A stretch of 46,455 nt of DNA from Streptococcus suis (lineage in GTDB: Bacteria; Bacillota; Bacilli; Lactobacillales; Streptococcaceae): the NCBI RefSeq assembly GCF_016775005.1, contig NZ_JAEUXI010000010.1, positions 1-46,455 on the forward strand. The letters are read 5' to 3'. The translations under genes were made by a program, and so were the position numbers. A model generated the notes under the pieces. The model was given only the letters and a program-made list of their open reading frames with translations, had not been told where the DNA came from and did no database searches. Below are positions 1-9,862 of the stretch, piece by piece. The stretch's first letter is position 1. Every line of letters starts with the position of its first letter.

Positions 1-3000
1 TAGGTCACCTGCTTGGTCACATGGTTGTAGCTACCCGTCCGCTCGAAGGTGACAGAATTGGTCTTGCTTTCGGTATTCGGAACTGGCTGACCGTCGACAG
101 TATCCAGTTTGTAAGCCACTGTACGAGCGATGGTCTTGGTCACTTCTTCCCAACGTGGTCCATTTGGATTAGTCGGATCGACTGGTGTACCTGGGGTCTG
201 TGGATTGTCTGGGGTGCTAGGAGTGGTCTTTTGAACCAATTCAAATACAAACTCTTGAGGAACATCCTTATCTGTGTCATAAGGGGTTGTTGGAGCATAG
301 GAATGCTTATTGCTGACAAGATATCCAGAAGCCTCATATGAGTTCACAAGAGGTGTTACATCGTAGCCAATCTCCTCACTAGATTTACCAGATAGGGAGA
401 TGGTATTCAACTCCTTCTTGGCCTGTGGATTGGTCACATCGACAAAGCGGATAATCGCCTCTTGCCTATCTTTTTGATAAGTAACAACTTCCACAATATC
501 AGCAGCTTCAGCTTCCACCAAACGTGGTGTTTCAGTCACACTGGCCGCTACTTCAACGGCATCCGATGTCGTCCGCTTAATAGAATATCCTGCTAGGGAT
601 GGCAATGGGTTACCTGCCAATTCCTTATCACTATCAACTGCTTGCCAAGGTTCATAAGTAACTGCCCCTGTTATCAGATTAACCGTAGCAGTTCGAGTAA
701 AGCTAACTGTATCTTCAAATACAGGAGATAAAGGCGCTCCAGCTTCATCTACATACGAAATGGTCCGCTTGACTTCATCTTTGGTGACAATCCCTTTTAC
801 AGAATCTGGCCATTTTGGAATCGTTGGGTCTGGATTTTCAGGATCGTACGGAACAACTCTTTCAGTCAAATGGTAAACAAACTCATCATGACTATTCGGA
901 TCTGGTGAGAATACCCCATCTTTTTCATAGTTGGACATATCTCGAACTTCATAGCCAAGCTGTCTGTATTTTTCAATCGTATCAGTCGTATCAACTGTGA
1001 AGGTTTCACCTGTTTTACCCGTCAAAGCAATCTCTTCTACAAGCACTTCTTGACTAGGATTGGTGACATTGATAAAGCTAATTTTACCAATCTGAGTATT
1101 AGGAGTATAGACAACAATTTCAGTAATATCACTATCTTGATGGGTAACCGTCTTATTACGCGTTGTTGAAAGTGGCAACACTTCCTCTCCATTTGCTCTT
1201 GCTTTGGTCGCTGTATAGCCTAATACCTCTGGTAAAGCATACCCCTCTAAAGTTGCATCGTTATTCTTAGCTGTCCAATTAGTATAGGTAATCTGATTGC
1301 TTACAAAGTTATAGGTACCAGTCCGCTCAAACGTAACAGTGTTTGACTGACTGCTGGTTCCTGGAGCTTCTGGTCCATCCACCTCATTAAGCTTATAAGA
1401 AACTGTACGAGTGATGGTCTTGGTCACTTCTTCCCAACGTGGTCCATTTGGATTAGTCGGATCGACTGGTGTACCTGGGGTCTGTGGATTGTCTGGGGTG
1501 GTTGTGCTTGTCTTAGGACGGAATAAGATATCCCAATTCTGAACTCGCGCTGTATCTCTATCAAAGGTCTTATTCTGGTCTCTTGTAAATCCATCGTCAA
1601 CCAGTTCGTAGCCACGCGCCTCAATTTCAGCAATCTTAGCATCTGTTGTATAAGCGATAGGTGCAGAGGAGTAACCTATCTCCTGGTCTTTAGCCAACTC
1701 AGGTCCATCCACAACCCTATATGTAAAGGTTGCTAATTGCTTATCATGTTCACGATAGACAATCGTAATGGTCTCATCCACCGCCTCTGCTGGAACATCG
1801 GTCCGCTCCGCAACATCCAGCTGACTGGCTGTATAATTTGGAATGACTGGGGATGTTACCTTAGGGAAATCGTCATCAGCAGATACCCAAGGACTATAGG
1901 TAATATCTCCTGTCAATGGGTTGGCTGTCGCAGTCCGTGTATACTGGAGAACTTTTTCAACTGTTGCACTTGCCTCACTACCATCTGCATAGATGTAACG
2001 AATGGTTCGCTTGACAGTTTCTCTAAGCTCATCCTCAGGGACATCAATCACCTTAGGTACATAGGTAGTAGATACTTTGGTCCCGTTGACATCCGCAATA
2101 GTGATTGTTACACCGCTAGCCAGTCCAACAAAATTTGGCTCTGGGGTAAAGGTAATGGTGCCGTCGCTATTCAAACGATAAACACCCTCACCATCCACTT
2201 GAACACTGTCTACTTCCTGACCTTGTTGATTGATGAGTTTACGACTAGCAGGATTTAAGGCTACAACTTCTGAATCTGGATCATATACCTGATCACCATT
2301 CAAATCAATTTGCCCAGCAGTAAAGAAGTCACTCCTAGAAGTTTGCTCCGCCCCTTTTAAGCCGTAAGTCTTATCTGGATCAGCAATCGGACGAACTTCA
2401 ATAACATTTGGTGAGTAAGTGGTAACAACGGTCGTACCATTACTATCCGCCTGACGCACACTGACTGGGGTAGGAGTACCATAGTAATTCGGTAGCGGTG
2501 TAAAGGTGATACTGCCATCCGAATTCAAGACATAGCTACCTTGATTTGGTACTTCTACTCTGGTCGCAGGCTGACCACTAGCATCAAGCAGGGTCAACGT
2601 CGACGGAACCAGTTCACCCACACCGTCAATCTGAGAGCCTTTGGCAAAGGTCGGACGACCTGTCTGCTCTTTTCCTTGTACACCAATCGAAGTCGCAGCC
2701 ACAGCGGTAGGGCTAAGTGGTGTAATCGTAGGAGTATAGGTCGCTGTCGCTGTAGAACCATTGACATCCTTAGCTTGAACCGTTACAGGTAACAAACTAC
2801 CAATGAAACGTTTGCCTTCTTCATTTGGCGTATAGGTAACGGTGCCATCAGGTCTGGAAATGGTGTACTCACCCACTGCTGTTCGAACTCCATTAACCAT
2901 CGCATAGGCCGTTGTAGTATCAACAGGATTCGAACTATCATCCAATAGTTTTGTCGTATTTGTATCCATCGGAACTTGAGCACCTGTGGAGGTTGTCCCT

Positions 3001-6000
3001 GGAACGAAGGTCGGTCTACCAGTCTGAACAGCACCTTGGACAGCGCTAGAAGTAGCATCAATACCGCTCGGGACAACTGCAACAACATGTGGTATGTACC
3101 TACCATCCATGGTATTGGTCTGGTCCGAAATATTAGCAACTCCATGTACATCCGTTGTCGCAGTCCATCCAGTTGTATAGGCAACCTTACCAGCCTGATC
3201 CACTACTGTACTTGTTCGACGAATCGTAATCCCCTTGGCCTGTTTGACAATGCTACCATCCGCACGCTTAGTTACAAAATCTGCTTCTGGAATAAATTCT
3301 ACATCAACATTCTTACCATTAGCAGTAATCTTATAGCGACCCTCACCTGGCACGACATAGTAGCCATCAACCAACTCACTATCCTGAACTAATTGACCAT
3401 TTTCTTTGACGATAGAAGGTGGCACATTTTCATCAATTTTCGCGGTAGTATTTTCATATGAATTTTTACCAAAGGCAGAAAATTCAATCGTTGCATTTTG
3501 TCTTTCCCCTTGGCTAGCGGAGGTTTCCTTTTTGCTACCTCTAGGTTGATGTGTTAACTGTACCTGGAAATCTTCTACTTCCCCGGAAAAAGCCGTCAAA
3601 TGTGGGGTCAAAACATCATTTCTATCTACAGCAATACGAACACGAACACCTAATTTGGTTAAGTCCGTATCTATAATTTGAGGAATCCCACTAAAGTTTA
3701 GTGTATAGGTATTTGCTGCTGTTACTTCGACAATTCCTGACGCCTCTCCTGCATCAAAAATTCCATTATTGTTGAAATCAATCCATCCCTGCATATGAGC
3801 CTTTGGATTCCCATTTGCCGATGCTTGTAGTTTCAACTCATAGGTACCATTGGAAGAATGATGCAATGTATAATTATTATTATTTTTAGCCGCATTACTT
3901 GCCCCCATGAGCTGAATAGGTCCCTCGTCCCACTGGTTAATTAGCTCATCACGATACCATGGAGCAGCGTCAGCTGGAATAGCCTCTGGTACAAAGTCCA
4001 AATCTGCCATTACGGTACCTAGATATGGATTCTTGTCAGCAACATTGAGGTTGAGGGCGTGTTTACCTTCCCCATATGAGGCTGGAGCATCCCCTTCATC
4101 ATAGACCATGACCCCAATCATGGCAGACTGTCTACCCAATGAAGTGATAAACATCCCTACTTCTGAAGCATTTTTAGTGAGCAAGATAGGTGTTGAATAT
4201 TCCTCATTCGGATATGTATTAGATTTCATTCGGTTGGTTACTGGTCCAAAAACCTTAGTACCTAACCCATCTACCAGGGTCATACTTCCCTCTGTTGAGG
4301 TTTGTCCTGCAGTTGCAATGGTTTCTGACGTGCCAACATTGACATAGTCCAAAGCATCAAAACGTGCCCCCCAATTGTTGGGGATAGTGACATCATTAAA
4401 TCTATTTCTATTTTGTTCGAAGTAGGCCGTCGTGATGGGACTGTAGGACGACAAGGTCAAATTGTTAGATAGTTCTCCAAGAAGTTCAAAATTTTCTCCA
4501 TTGGTCGTGAAAATGACAAGTTCATCCCTCTTAGCTTCTTCTGACTCCATCATGACAAAATTTATCGGAACAGATTTACCAAGATAAGTTGCAGACCCAC
4601 GGAAGATGACCCCTACGTTTCCTCCATCCTTGTGAGACTGTAGAGTTACCGCTTTATTACCAAAATTCAATCCCTGTCTAGCCGCCTGCGACCAGGTCGC
4701 ATCCTGCTTAACAGCAATAATCTCTGCTTGTTCACCTGTTCTAATGACATGGTTTTTTCGATTTGCATCAAAATATTGCTCTCGATCTGTTCCAGCAACC
4801 CGTTCTTTATAAATATCCGTTGCTTCAAAAGGTTTTAGATCGATTACTTCCAGAGTTACCTCATAACCTGGAGCAATGACTTTCTTATATTTAGTACCAA
4901 TTCGAAGAGATGGGGCTAATTTGTTACCATCAGCTTGGTTAGGGGCGGTACCAGTTCCCGAAATGGTACTAGTATCCGAAAAATCAATCCATGTAATCTG
5001 ATTTAATAGCTTATCTCGGCTAACTCCTTGGTAGTTTTTGAAGTTTTGTGTACCTGAAAAAGCAGTTCTATTCTCTGCAGGAATAGCCCTAAACCCACTC
5101 GTACCTTCGGTGTTGCCACTAGCTGATACAGCATCCTCTATTAGCGGATTATCTTTCTCATCTTTTTTACGCGTCACAGCAAAGGATAGGATATTGGTTT
5201 CATTTTCCGTCACAACTTTTGTCATTACATTTGGCTGACCATCTGCCAAACGATAATTCGAAGACAATTTTTCAGCAGTAACTGTTACCCCAGTCTTGGC
5301 AATTTCGTCAGTAGTGGTTACAGAAACATAGCCTACTTGACCAAGTTTCTTCTCTTCACCTGTTTCCACATCGGTCTGGATAACCTTATATGGAATATGT
5401 ACAGTCCGTTCTGGAGCCGAAACAAAATGGTCTTTTGCTACTTCCTGAGACTTTGGTGTCGCTACCTCCGTATTTTCAACAACTGGAATAGTTTTCCTAT
5501 CATCGGCTGAAGCTGACTCCTTAGTTTTTTCCAATTCCGCATCTTCGTTTTTTTCAAGACGGACTGTAATAAGATTCTCTTGACCTTCAACAATAGTCAC
5601 CAACTGTTCTTCATCCTGATCTACTGCCAGGCGATAACCCTCTGGTAATTTAGATGGAAGGTTTAAATTATGGCTAGCCTGCTCATCGACTGTCATTACC
5701 TCTATAGAAAAGGTTTCAGATGACAGAACTGTACCGGTTTGATCAACATATCTCACAGTGTAAGAAAGCACAGCCTGTCTGGTTTTAGGTATTTCATCCA
5801 CAAATGGTTGGACTTCTGCCTCTTCTATATCGTTTTGAGAAACCTCAGATGGTTGAACAGCAACTGATTCTTCAATTAAAGGTTCGGTAACAGCCAAAAT
5901 TGTAGATTTTGCAGGCAAAACTTCTTCAGAAAGAGGCAATCCATCTGCTCTTTCTTCACTAACAACAAGTTCTTGCCCCACGGGAGGAACAGGTACTTCC

Positions 6001-6140
6001 TCGGTAGCACTTACCTTACTACCCGCCCCCAATGCCAGCGATACCCCTAAAAGTACGCTAGCAGCACCAAAATGAAATTTTCTGATTGAAAAACGCTGTT
6101 TAGCGGCATACCAATCAAAACCTTTTCTTCCTTTTCTCAT
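1..6140 (-). CDS. Giant YSIRK-type surface adhesin with GEVED, CshA-type fibril repeats and Mub-like repeats (3' end outside window)
   Basis: An open frame runs from the ATG at 6138-6140 to the left edge with no stop, giving about 2046 codons; the C-terminus and any sorting signal are off-window. The N-terminus has an FSIRK form of the YSIRK signal (about residues 17-21), then GAASVLLG and a hydrophobic stretch, so export and wall anchoring are expected. In order I see MucBP-like segments (about 115-330), a non-repetitive region (about 350-740) that may be the binding head, a GEVED domain (about 763-857, ending SGEVEDFQV), three CshA-type fibril repeats (about 1030-1367, each with a QTGRPTF- or QTSRSDF-like start), then Mub-like units carrying VTFERTG and YNxVTxQ motifs. 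The family forms long fibrils binding host ligands; the ligand here is unknown. SD-like GGGGGC lies 7 bases before the ATG. The gene is monocistronic as far as visible. It is unrelated to the helicase next door that shares the name cshA. Confidence 0.9.
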   Translation of the reverse strand, partial: MRKGRKGFDWYAAKQRFSIRKFHFGAASVLLGVSLALGAGSKVSATEEVPVPPVGQELVVSEERADGLPLSEEVLPAKSTILAVTEPLIEESVAVQPSEVSQNDIEEAEVQPFVDEIPKTRQAVLSYTVRYVDQTGTVLSSETFSIEVMTVDEQASHNLNLPSKLPEGYRLAVDQDEEQLVTIVEGQENLITVRLEKNEDAELEKTKESASADDRKTIPVVENTEVATPKSQEVAKDHFVSAPERTVHIPYKVIQTDVETGEEKKLGQVGYVSVTTTDEIAKTGVTVTAEKLSSNYRLADGQPNVMTKVVTENETNILSFAVTRKKDEKDNPLIEDAVSASGNTEGTSGFRAIPAENRTAFSGTQNFKNYQGVSRDKLLNQITWIDFSDTSTISGTGTAPNQADGNKLAPSLRIGTKYKKVIAPGYEVTLEVIDLKPFEATDIYKERVAGTDREQYFDANRKNHVIRTGEQAEIIAVKQDATWSQAARQGLNFGNKAVTLQSHKDGGNVGVIFRGSATYLGKSVPINFVMMESEEAKRDELVIFTTNGENFELLGELSNNLTLSSYSPITTAYFEQNRNRFNDVTIPNNWGARFDALDYVNVGTSETIATAGQTSTEGSMTLVDGLGTKVFGPVTNRMKSNTYPNEEYSTPILLTKNASEVGMFITSLGRQSAMIGVMVYDEGDAPASYGEGKHALNLNVADKNPYLGTVMADLDFVPEAIPADAAPWYRDELINQWDEGPIQLMGASNAAKNNNNYTLHHSSNGTYELKLQASANGNPKAHMQGWIDFNNNGIFDAGEASGIVEVTAANTYTLNFSGIPQIIDTDLTKLGVRVRIAVDRNDVLTPHLTAFSGEVEDFQVQLTHQPRGSKKETSASQGERQNATIEFSAFGKNSYENTTAKIDENVPPSIVKENGQLVQDSELVDGYYVVPGEGRYKITANGKNVDVEFIPEADFVTKRADGSIVKQAKGITIRRTSTVVDQAGKVAYTTGWTATTDVHGVANISDQTNTMDGRYIPHVVAVVPSGIDATSSAVQGAVQTGRPTFVPGTTSTGAQVPMDTNTTKLLDDSSNPVDTTTAYAMVNGVRTAVGEYTISRPDGTVTYTPNEEGKRFIGSLLPVTVQAKDVNGSTATATYTPTITPLSPTAVAATSIGVQGKEQTGRPTFAKGSQIDGVGELVPSTLTLLDASGQPATRVEVPNQGSYVLNSDGSITFTPLPNYYGTPTPVSVRQADSNGTTVVTTYSPNVIEVRPIADPDKTYGLKGAEQTSRSDFFTAGQIDLNGDQVYDPDSEVVALNPASRKLINQQGQEVDSVQVDGEGVYRLNSDGTITFTPEPNFVGLASGVTITIADVNGTKVSTTYVPKVIDVPEDELRETVKRTIRYIYADGSEASATVEKVLQYTRTATANPLTGDITYSPWVSADDDFPKVTSPVIPNYTASQLDVAERTDVPAEAVDETITIVYREHDKQLATFTYRVVDGPELAKDQEIGYSSAPIAYTTDAKIAEIEARGYELVDDGFTRDQNKTFDRDTARVQNWDILFRPKTSTTTPDNPQTPGTPVDPTNPNGPRWEEVTKTITRTVSYKLNEVDGPEAPGTSSQSNTVTFERTGTYNFVSNQITYTNWTAKNNDATLEGYALPEVLGYTATKARANGEEVLPLSTTRNKTVTHQDSDITEIVVYTPNTQIGKISFINVTNPSQEVLVEEIALTGKTGETFTVDTTDTIEKYRQLGYEVRDMSNYEKDGVFSPDPNSHDEFVYHLTERVVPYDPENPDPTIPKWPDSVKGIVTKDEVKRTISYVDEAGAPLSPVFEDTVSFTRTATVNLITGAVTYEPWQAVDSDKELAGNPLPSLAGYSIKRTTSDAVEVAASVTETPRLVEAEAADIVEVVTYQKDRQEAIIRFVDVTNPQAKKELNTISLSGKSSEEIGYDVTPLVNSYEASGYLVSNKHSYAPTTPYDTDKDVPQEFVFELVQKTTPSTPDNPQTPGTPVDPTNPNGPRWEEVTKTIARTVAYKLDTVDGQPVPNTESKTNSVTFERTGSYNHVTKQVT
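129..216 (-). repeat. 88-bp exact direct repeat, copy 1 (surface protein)
   Basis: Identical by eye to 1413-1500. Both lie in the same reading frame of the giant adhesin, 1284 bp (428 codons) apart. They encode a proline-rich linker containing TPDNPQTPGTPVDPTNP followed by RWEEVTKTI. The spacing marks the module length of the Mub-like repeat unit. Confidence 0.9.
1413..1500 (-). repeat. 88-bp exact direct repeat, copy 2 (surface protein)
   Basis: Second copy of the 129-216 repeat. Exact identity over 88 bp, while the flanks differ, suggests recent duplication or gene conversion between modules and is a likely site of unit-number change by recombination. Confidence 0.9.
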
Positions 6141-6186
6141 AAAAAGGCCCCCATTTCTTAATATTATTATATCAATAGACATTGTC

Positions 6187-6215
6187 ATACTATCATACTG
6201 CACAGTTCTAATCAA
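6187..6215 (-). promoter_or_regulatory. Promoter of the giant adhesin gene
   Basis: On the minus strand TTGATT (6210-6215) is followed after 17 bases by TAGTAT (6187-6192). The predicted start leaves a leader of about 40 nt before the ATG at 6140. From here to the helicase terminator (6216-6394) I see no gene or strong signal. Confidence 0.55.
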
Positions 6216-6394
6216 GTAATTATCGGTTGCTATTAGAAAATCTTAATAAACTTTAAATGGATTGCCTAAGGAATGGTGACAAGGAATCAATAAACAAGTC
6301 TGCCGATTGTAATAGAAATTATGCCAAAAGTATTCCAATCTAATTGGTAGTGTAAAAATGGGTGGGCTGATTTCAATAGTCACGATAATAAATG

Positions 6395-6423
6395 AAAAAG
6401 AGTACTTCCAATAGGAAATACTC
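6395..6423 (-). terminator. Intrinsic terminator of cshA
   Basis: A 10-bp stem with one wobble pair (arms 6400-6409 and 6414-6423) and a 4-nt loop is followed on the minus strand by a run of T (6395-6399), 20 bases after the cshA stop codon. Confidence 0.8.
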
Positions 6424-6443
6424 CATAACATTCTTAAGTTTGC

Positions 6444-8024
6444 TTATCTTTCGCCCTTATTGCGAATAACAAAGCCTGTTTTCTTTTCACTTGATGTGCG
6501 TTGGTGTGGTTTTTTGTTGTCCTGACGGCGGTTGTCACGTTTGAACTTGTCATCACGACGGTTGCGGTCGTTACGATCACCACGGCGTCCTCCACGGTCT
6601 CGGTTGCGGTCGCCGTCACGACGGCCACCACGATCACGGTCGCGACCACCACGGCCACCCTTGCCCTTAGCTTGTCCAGGAGCAAACTTGAATGGCAGTG
6701 GTTTTTCACGCGCAATCTCCACCTCTGGCAAGCTATCTGGATCTTGTACAGTCAGGCTGAGTACATAGAGTGCTAACTCCTCAGGGGTAAATTCAGCGGC
6801 CAACTTAACTGCATCTTTCTTGAACTTATCGAAATTGCTACGGATGGTTTCATCAGCCATTTCGCGCTCAATTTTTTTCAAAGCAACTTTCTTCTTGGCT
6901 TCAAATGCTTCCTGAGCAGTTGCTGGCTTGAGACCTTTCATACGTTTCTTGGTCAAATCTTCGATGATAGCCAAGTAGCCCATCTCGTTTGGCGAAACAA
7001 AGGTAATAGACTGACCTGATTGACCCGCACGACCTGTACGACCAATACGGTGCACATAGCTTTCTGGATCCTGTGGAATATCGTAGTTATAGACATGCGT
7101 TACACCTGAAATATCCAATCCACGCGCCGCAACGTCCGTCGCAACAAGGACGTCAATCTGGTCATTTTTAAAATCACGGATGACACGCAGACGCTTATTC
7201 TGATCCAAATCTCCGTGGATACCTTCTGCACGGAAGCCACGCAGTTTCAAACCACGAGTCAATTCATCGACACGGCGCTTAGTACGACCGAAGACGATAG
7301 ACAATTCAGGCTGGTCAACGTCCATAAGGCGTGTCATGGTATCAAATTTTTCATGTTCTTTGACACGAATATAGTATTGGTCAACGTTGACGTTGGTCAA
7401 TTCCTTAGCCGCAATCTTAACATGCTCAGGCTCTTTCATGAATTTGACACCAATACGCTTGATTGGCTCTGGCATAGTCGCAGAAAATAGTAGAGTTTGG
7501 CGACTTTCTGGCACACGTTCGATGATCGCTTCAATATCGTCCAAGAAGCCCATGTTGAGCATTTCATCAGCCTCATCAAGAATGAGGGTTTCAACGCCGT
7601 CAAGTTTGAGGGCCTTGCGTTTGATTAGATCCAACAAACGCCCTGGCGTACCAACAACGATGTGGGCACCTGAGCGAAGGGCCTTGATTTGTTTTTCAAT
7701 GCTTGAGCCACCGTAAACAGAGCGGACTTTCACACCCTTTTCACGACCAAATTTGAAAAGCTCTTCCTGACTCTGCACCGCCAACTCACGTGTTGGGGCA
7801 ATAATCAGGGCTTGAACAGCTTGATTGTTGGTGTCAATTTTATTGAGGGTTGGCAAACCGAAAGCTGCAGTTTTCCCTGTACCCGTTTGGGCTTGACCAA
7901 TCACATCTTTTCCTTCCAGAGCAAGCGGAATGGTCTGCTCCTGGATAGGTGACGGCGTTTCAAAACCTGCCTTCTCAACGGCAAGCAAAATGTCTTCTGA
8001 CAATTGTAAATCTGTAAATTTCAA
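6444..8024 (-). CDS. cshA: DEAD-box ATP-dependent RNA helicase CshA
   Basis: 526 residues. It unwinds RNA duplexes using ATP; in Firmicutes CshA works in cold adaptation, ribosome assembly and mRNA turnover. Visible motifs in order: Q motif (GFETPSPIQ, about 20-28), motif I AQTGTGKT, PTRELA, TPGR, DEAD (LILDEADEMLNMGF), SAT, then the second RecA domain with VATDVAARGLD and HRIGRTGRAG. A linker leads to a tail (from about 455) very rich in Arg, Gly and Asp with repeated GRRDGDR-like blocks, a typical RNA-binding tail. Length is normal for streptococci. It stands alone, with its own promoter and terminator and a leader of about 100 nt, a feature often seen in cold-regulated genes. Several antisense frames over the tail are low-complexity shadows. 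Confidence 0.96.
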   Translation of the reverse strand: MKFTDLQLSEDILLAVEKAGFETPSPIQEQTIPLALEGKDVIGQAQTGTGKTAAFGLPTLNKIDTNNQAVQALIIAPTRELAVQSQEELFKFGREKGVKVRSVYGGSSIEKQIKALRSGAHIVVGTPGRLLDLIKRKALKLDGVETLILDEADEMLNMGFLDDIEAIIERVPESRQTLLFSATMPEPIKRIGVKFMKEPEHVKIAAKELTNVNVDQYYIRVKEHEKFDTMTRLMDVDQPELSIVFGRTKRRVDELTRGLKLRGFRAEGIHGDLDQNKRLRVIRDFKNDQIDVLVATDVAARGLDISGVTHVYNYDIPQDPESYVHRIGRTGRAGQSGQSITFVSPNEMGYLAIIEDLTKKRMKGLKPATAQEAFEAKKKVALKKIEREMADETIRSNFDKFKKDAVKLAAEFTPEELALYVLSLTVQDPDSLPEVEIAREKPLPFKFAPGQAKGKGGRGGRDRDRGGRRDGDRNRDRGGRRGDRNDRNRRDDKFKRDNRRQDNKKPHQRTSSEKKTGFVIRNKGER

Positions 8025-8132
8025 TGTATTCTCTTTTCTAAAAGGCAGTGCGAAGCTACCTTATCTAACTTTTTTTGTAACAATTATTTCCACTGGCAGC
8101 GAACTAACCAGTATCAGACTTGCAACTTACCT

Positions 8133-8138
8133 AGTATA
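8133..8138 (-). promoter_or_regulatory. Extended -10 promoter of cshA
   Basis: On the minus strand TGA directly precedes TATACT (an extended -10). No good -35 is visible 16-18 bases upstream. The predicted 5' leader is about 100 nt, with no other gene in it. Confidence 0.5.
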
Positions 8139-8197
8139 TCACATTCTAGTCGTAAAGGTTGGCTTTTACCTTGAAAATCAAAATAATACGTTTTCAT

Positions 8198-8224
8198 AAA
8201 AAGCAATCCCTTGCGAGATTGCTT
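8198..8224 (-). terminator. Terminator of the ABC-2 exporter operon
   Basis: Perfect 8-bp stem AAGCAATC / GATTGCTT (arms 8201-8208 and 8217-8224) followed on minus by TTT, immediately after the permease stop codon. Confidence 0.75.
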
Positions 8225-8228
8225 GATT

Positions 8229-8933
8229 TTACTTCAATTCCTTTTTTGAAAATAGCAGAGCACCACAGCTTACATAGACAACACTAAAGACAAATGCCAA
8301 GATAGAAGGCAGTGACAGTAGATTTTTGGTCCCCGCCGCGACAGATAATTGTGAAAACATCATAAAGTCCGCAAAAAAATCCGTTTTAAGAAGAATACCT
8401 GTCGCCATCATGAATAATTGGTCAAATAAGAAGGCAATTAAAATATACACCATGTATGCTTGATAAATTTTTGGGAAAACAACAAACAAGATTGTACAAA
8501 AACTAGCAATCACAATATAAAAAGGCAACTGATAAACAAAACCTTCTAAAAGAACCCCGTAATCCGCTGCCCCATTCATCATTTGACGAGCAAAACCAGT
8601 CAGCATATAGGCAAATAAGACATAAAAGACGCAAAGTCCCACACTAGACAACCACTTGTGAGTAAAAATCTTCAAACGATTCTGGGTACGTACTAGGCTA
8701 TTATTGACTGTCCGAAACTGAAAATCCTCCCCAAAGAAAATCTTGGCTGGTGCCACAAAAAAGAGTGGCAACAAGTTTGTCCAGTTGGATAAGAAATCTT
8801 GAGCACCAGTCGCCTCAAGGTCCTTACTGCTACTATAGGCCAAAATCAGACTCAACATCACCACAATTCCCAGACTGACCAAGCACAACTTTTCCTTACG
8901 AATACGATACCAATCCGCTTTCACCAAATTCAT
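8229..8933 (-). CDS. ABC-2 type transporter permease
   Basis: 234 residues with about six hydrophobic segments: near 19-35, 53-64, 96-115, 130-152, 155-180 and 205-228. It forms the membrane channel for the ATPase encoded just upstream (8946-9824); 12 bases separate them and no promoter lies between. The fold and gene pair resemble the BcrAB/LanFE type of exporters that remove peptide antibiotics or self-made bacteriocins, but nothing in the sequence fixes the substrate and no bacteriocin gene is nearby. The starting ATG (MNLVKADWYRIRKEK) has AGGAGG upstream. Terminated at 8198-8224. Confidence 0.85.
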   Translation of the reverse strand: MNLVKADWYRIRKEKLCLVSLGIVVMLSLILAYSSSKDLEATGAQDFLSNWTNLLPLFFVAPAKIFFGEDFQFRTVNNSLVRTQNRLKIFTHKWLSSVGLCVFYVLFAYMLTGFARQMMNGAADYGVLLEGFVYQLPFYIVIASFCTILFVVFPKIYQAYMVYILIAFLFDQLFMMATGILLKTDFFADFMMFSQLSVAAGTKNLLSLPSILAFVFSVVYVSCGALLFSKKELK

Positions 8934-8945
8934 TTTCCATTCCTC

Positions 8946-9824
8946 CTAGTTCAACAAACTCAAATAATATTCTTCCAAATGCTGGCCCTGACGGTAAATC
9001 TCCAGAATCTCAATCCCTGATTGACCAACCAGATTAATAACCGACTGAACATGTAGTTCCGCGTTCAGAACCAAACCTGATTCTTCCAAACCGACTTCAA
9101 CACCTTTTTCTTCCAAATATGCCTTCACACGAGCATTGTCCGCCGTATCCAGATAGAGCTTTCTAGCCACAACCGCTGCCAAATCAGCCCTGGTCAGATC
9201 ACGAATGACCTTGCCCTTGTGCATGATGACAAAACGATCCGCCAACAACTCCAACTCCGACAAGATATGACTAGAAATCAAGACAGTCATCCCATACTCA
9301 TCCCGCAAGCGCAGGATGATGTCACGCACCTCCTTGATCCCAGACGGATCCAAACCATTGATCGGCTCATCCAAAATCAAAAACTCTGGAAAGTCAATAA
9401 TTGCTAAGGCAATCGACATTCGCTGCCGCATCCCAAGGGAAAAATTCTTGACCTTCTTCTTCCGATCCACATCCCCTAAACCAACTAAGTTCAGCACTTG
9501 CTTAATACGCTCCGTTGGATTTTCTAAGGACAATTGCAGAGCTGCGTACATGAGATTGTCCCAGGCAGACAGATTGGGGTAAAGCGTAGGCGACTCAATA
9601 ATAGCCCCCATCTTAACTGGTTTTGGAAAGACCAGCTGACCCGTCGTTGGAAAAATCAGCCCTGACAAGATTCGGATAAGAGTTGTTTTCCCCGCACCAT
9701 TTTGTCCAACCAAGCCACAAATCTCTCCACGCTGGATGGCGAAAGATACCTGATCCACCGCCGCCTGCTGACCATAATTTTTACTCATTCCCTCAATTCG
9801 CAATAAGACATTCTCTGTATTCAT
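8946..9824 (-). CDS. ABC transporter ATP-binding protein (BcrA-like)
   Basis: 292 residues from the ATG at 9822-9824, which has GGAGAG 5 bases upstream. The frame stays open to 9962, but those extra 46 codons overlap the promoter and carry no SD, so the shorter start is preferred. Walker A is GQNGAGKTT (about 42-50), signature FSLGMRQR, Walker B FLILDEP and the switch His in LISSHIL. The C-terminal 80 residues are the usual BcrA/CcmA-type extension. It powers the permease encoded downstream. Own promoter at 9863-9891. Substrate unknown. Confidence 0.88.
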   Translation of the reverse strand: MNTENVLLRIEGMSKNYGQQAAVDQVSFAIQRGEICGLVGQNGAGKTTLIRILSGLIFPTTGQLVFPKPVKMGAIIESPTLYPNLSAWDNLMYAALQLSLENPTERIKQVLNLVGLGDVDRKKKVKNFSLGMRQRMSIALAIIDFPEFLILDEPINGLDPSGIKEVRDIILRLRDEYGMTVLISSHILSELELLADRFVIMHKGKVIRDLTRADLAAVVARKLYLDTADNARVKAYLEEKGVEVGLEESGLVLNAELHVQSVINLVGQSGIEILEIYRQGQHLEEYYLSLLN

Positions 9825-9862
9825 AAGGCTCTCCTTTTTTGTATCAATGTATAACTGTATTA

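Noticed and set aside
1737..2258. 173-codon plus-strand frame inside the adhesin
   Set aside because: Antisense to an unbroken 2046-codon frame with recognisable domains; no SD or family features.
6243..6431. 62-codon minus-strand frame between the adhesin and cshA
   Set aside because: Runs over the cshA terminator, lacks an SD and has no recognisable feature.
6434..6776. Several overlapping frames opposite or beside the cshA tail
   Set aside because: They arise from the Arg/Gly/Asp-rich repetitive coding sequence of the helicase tail.
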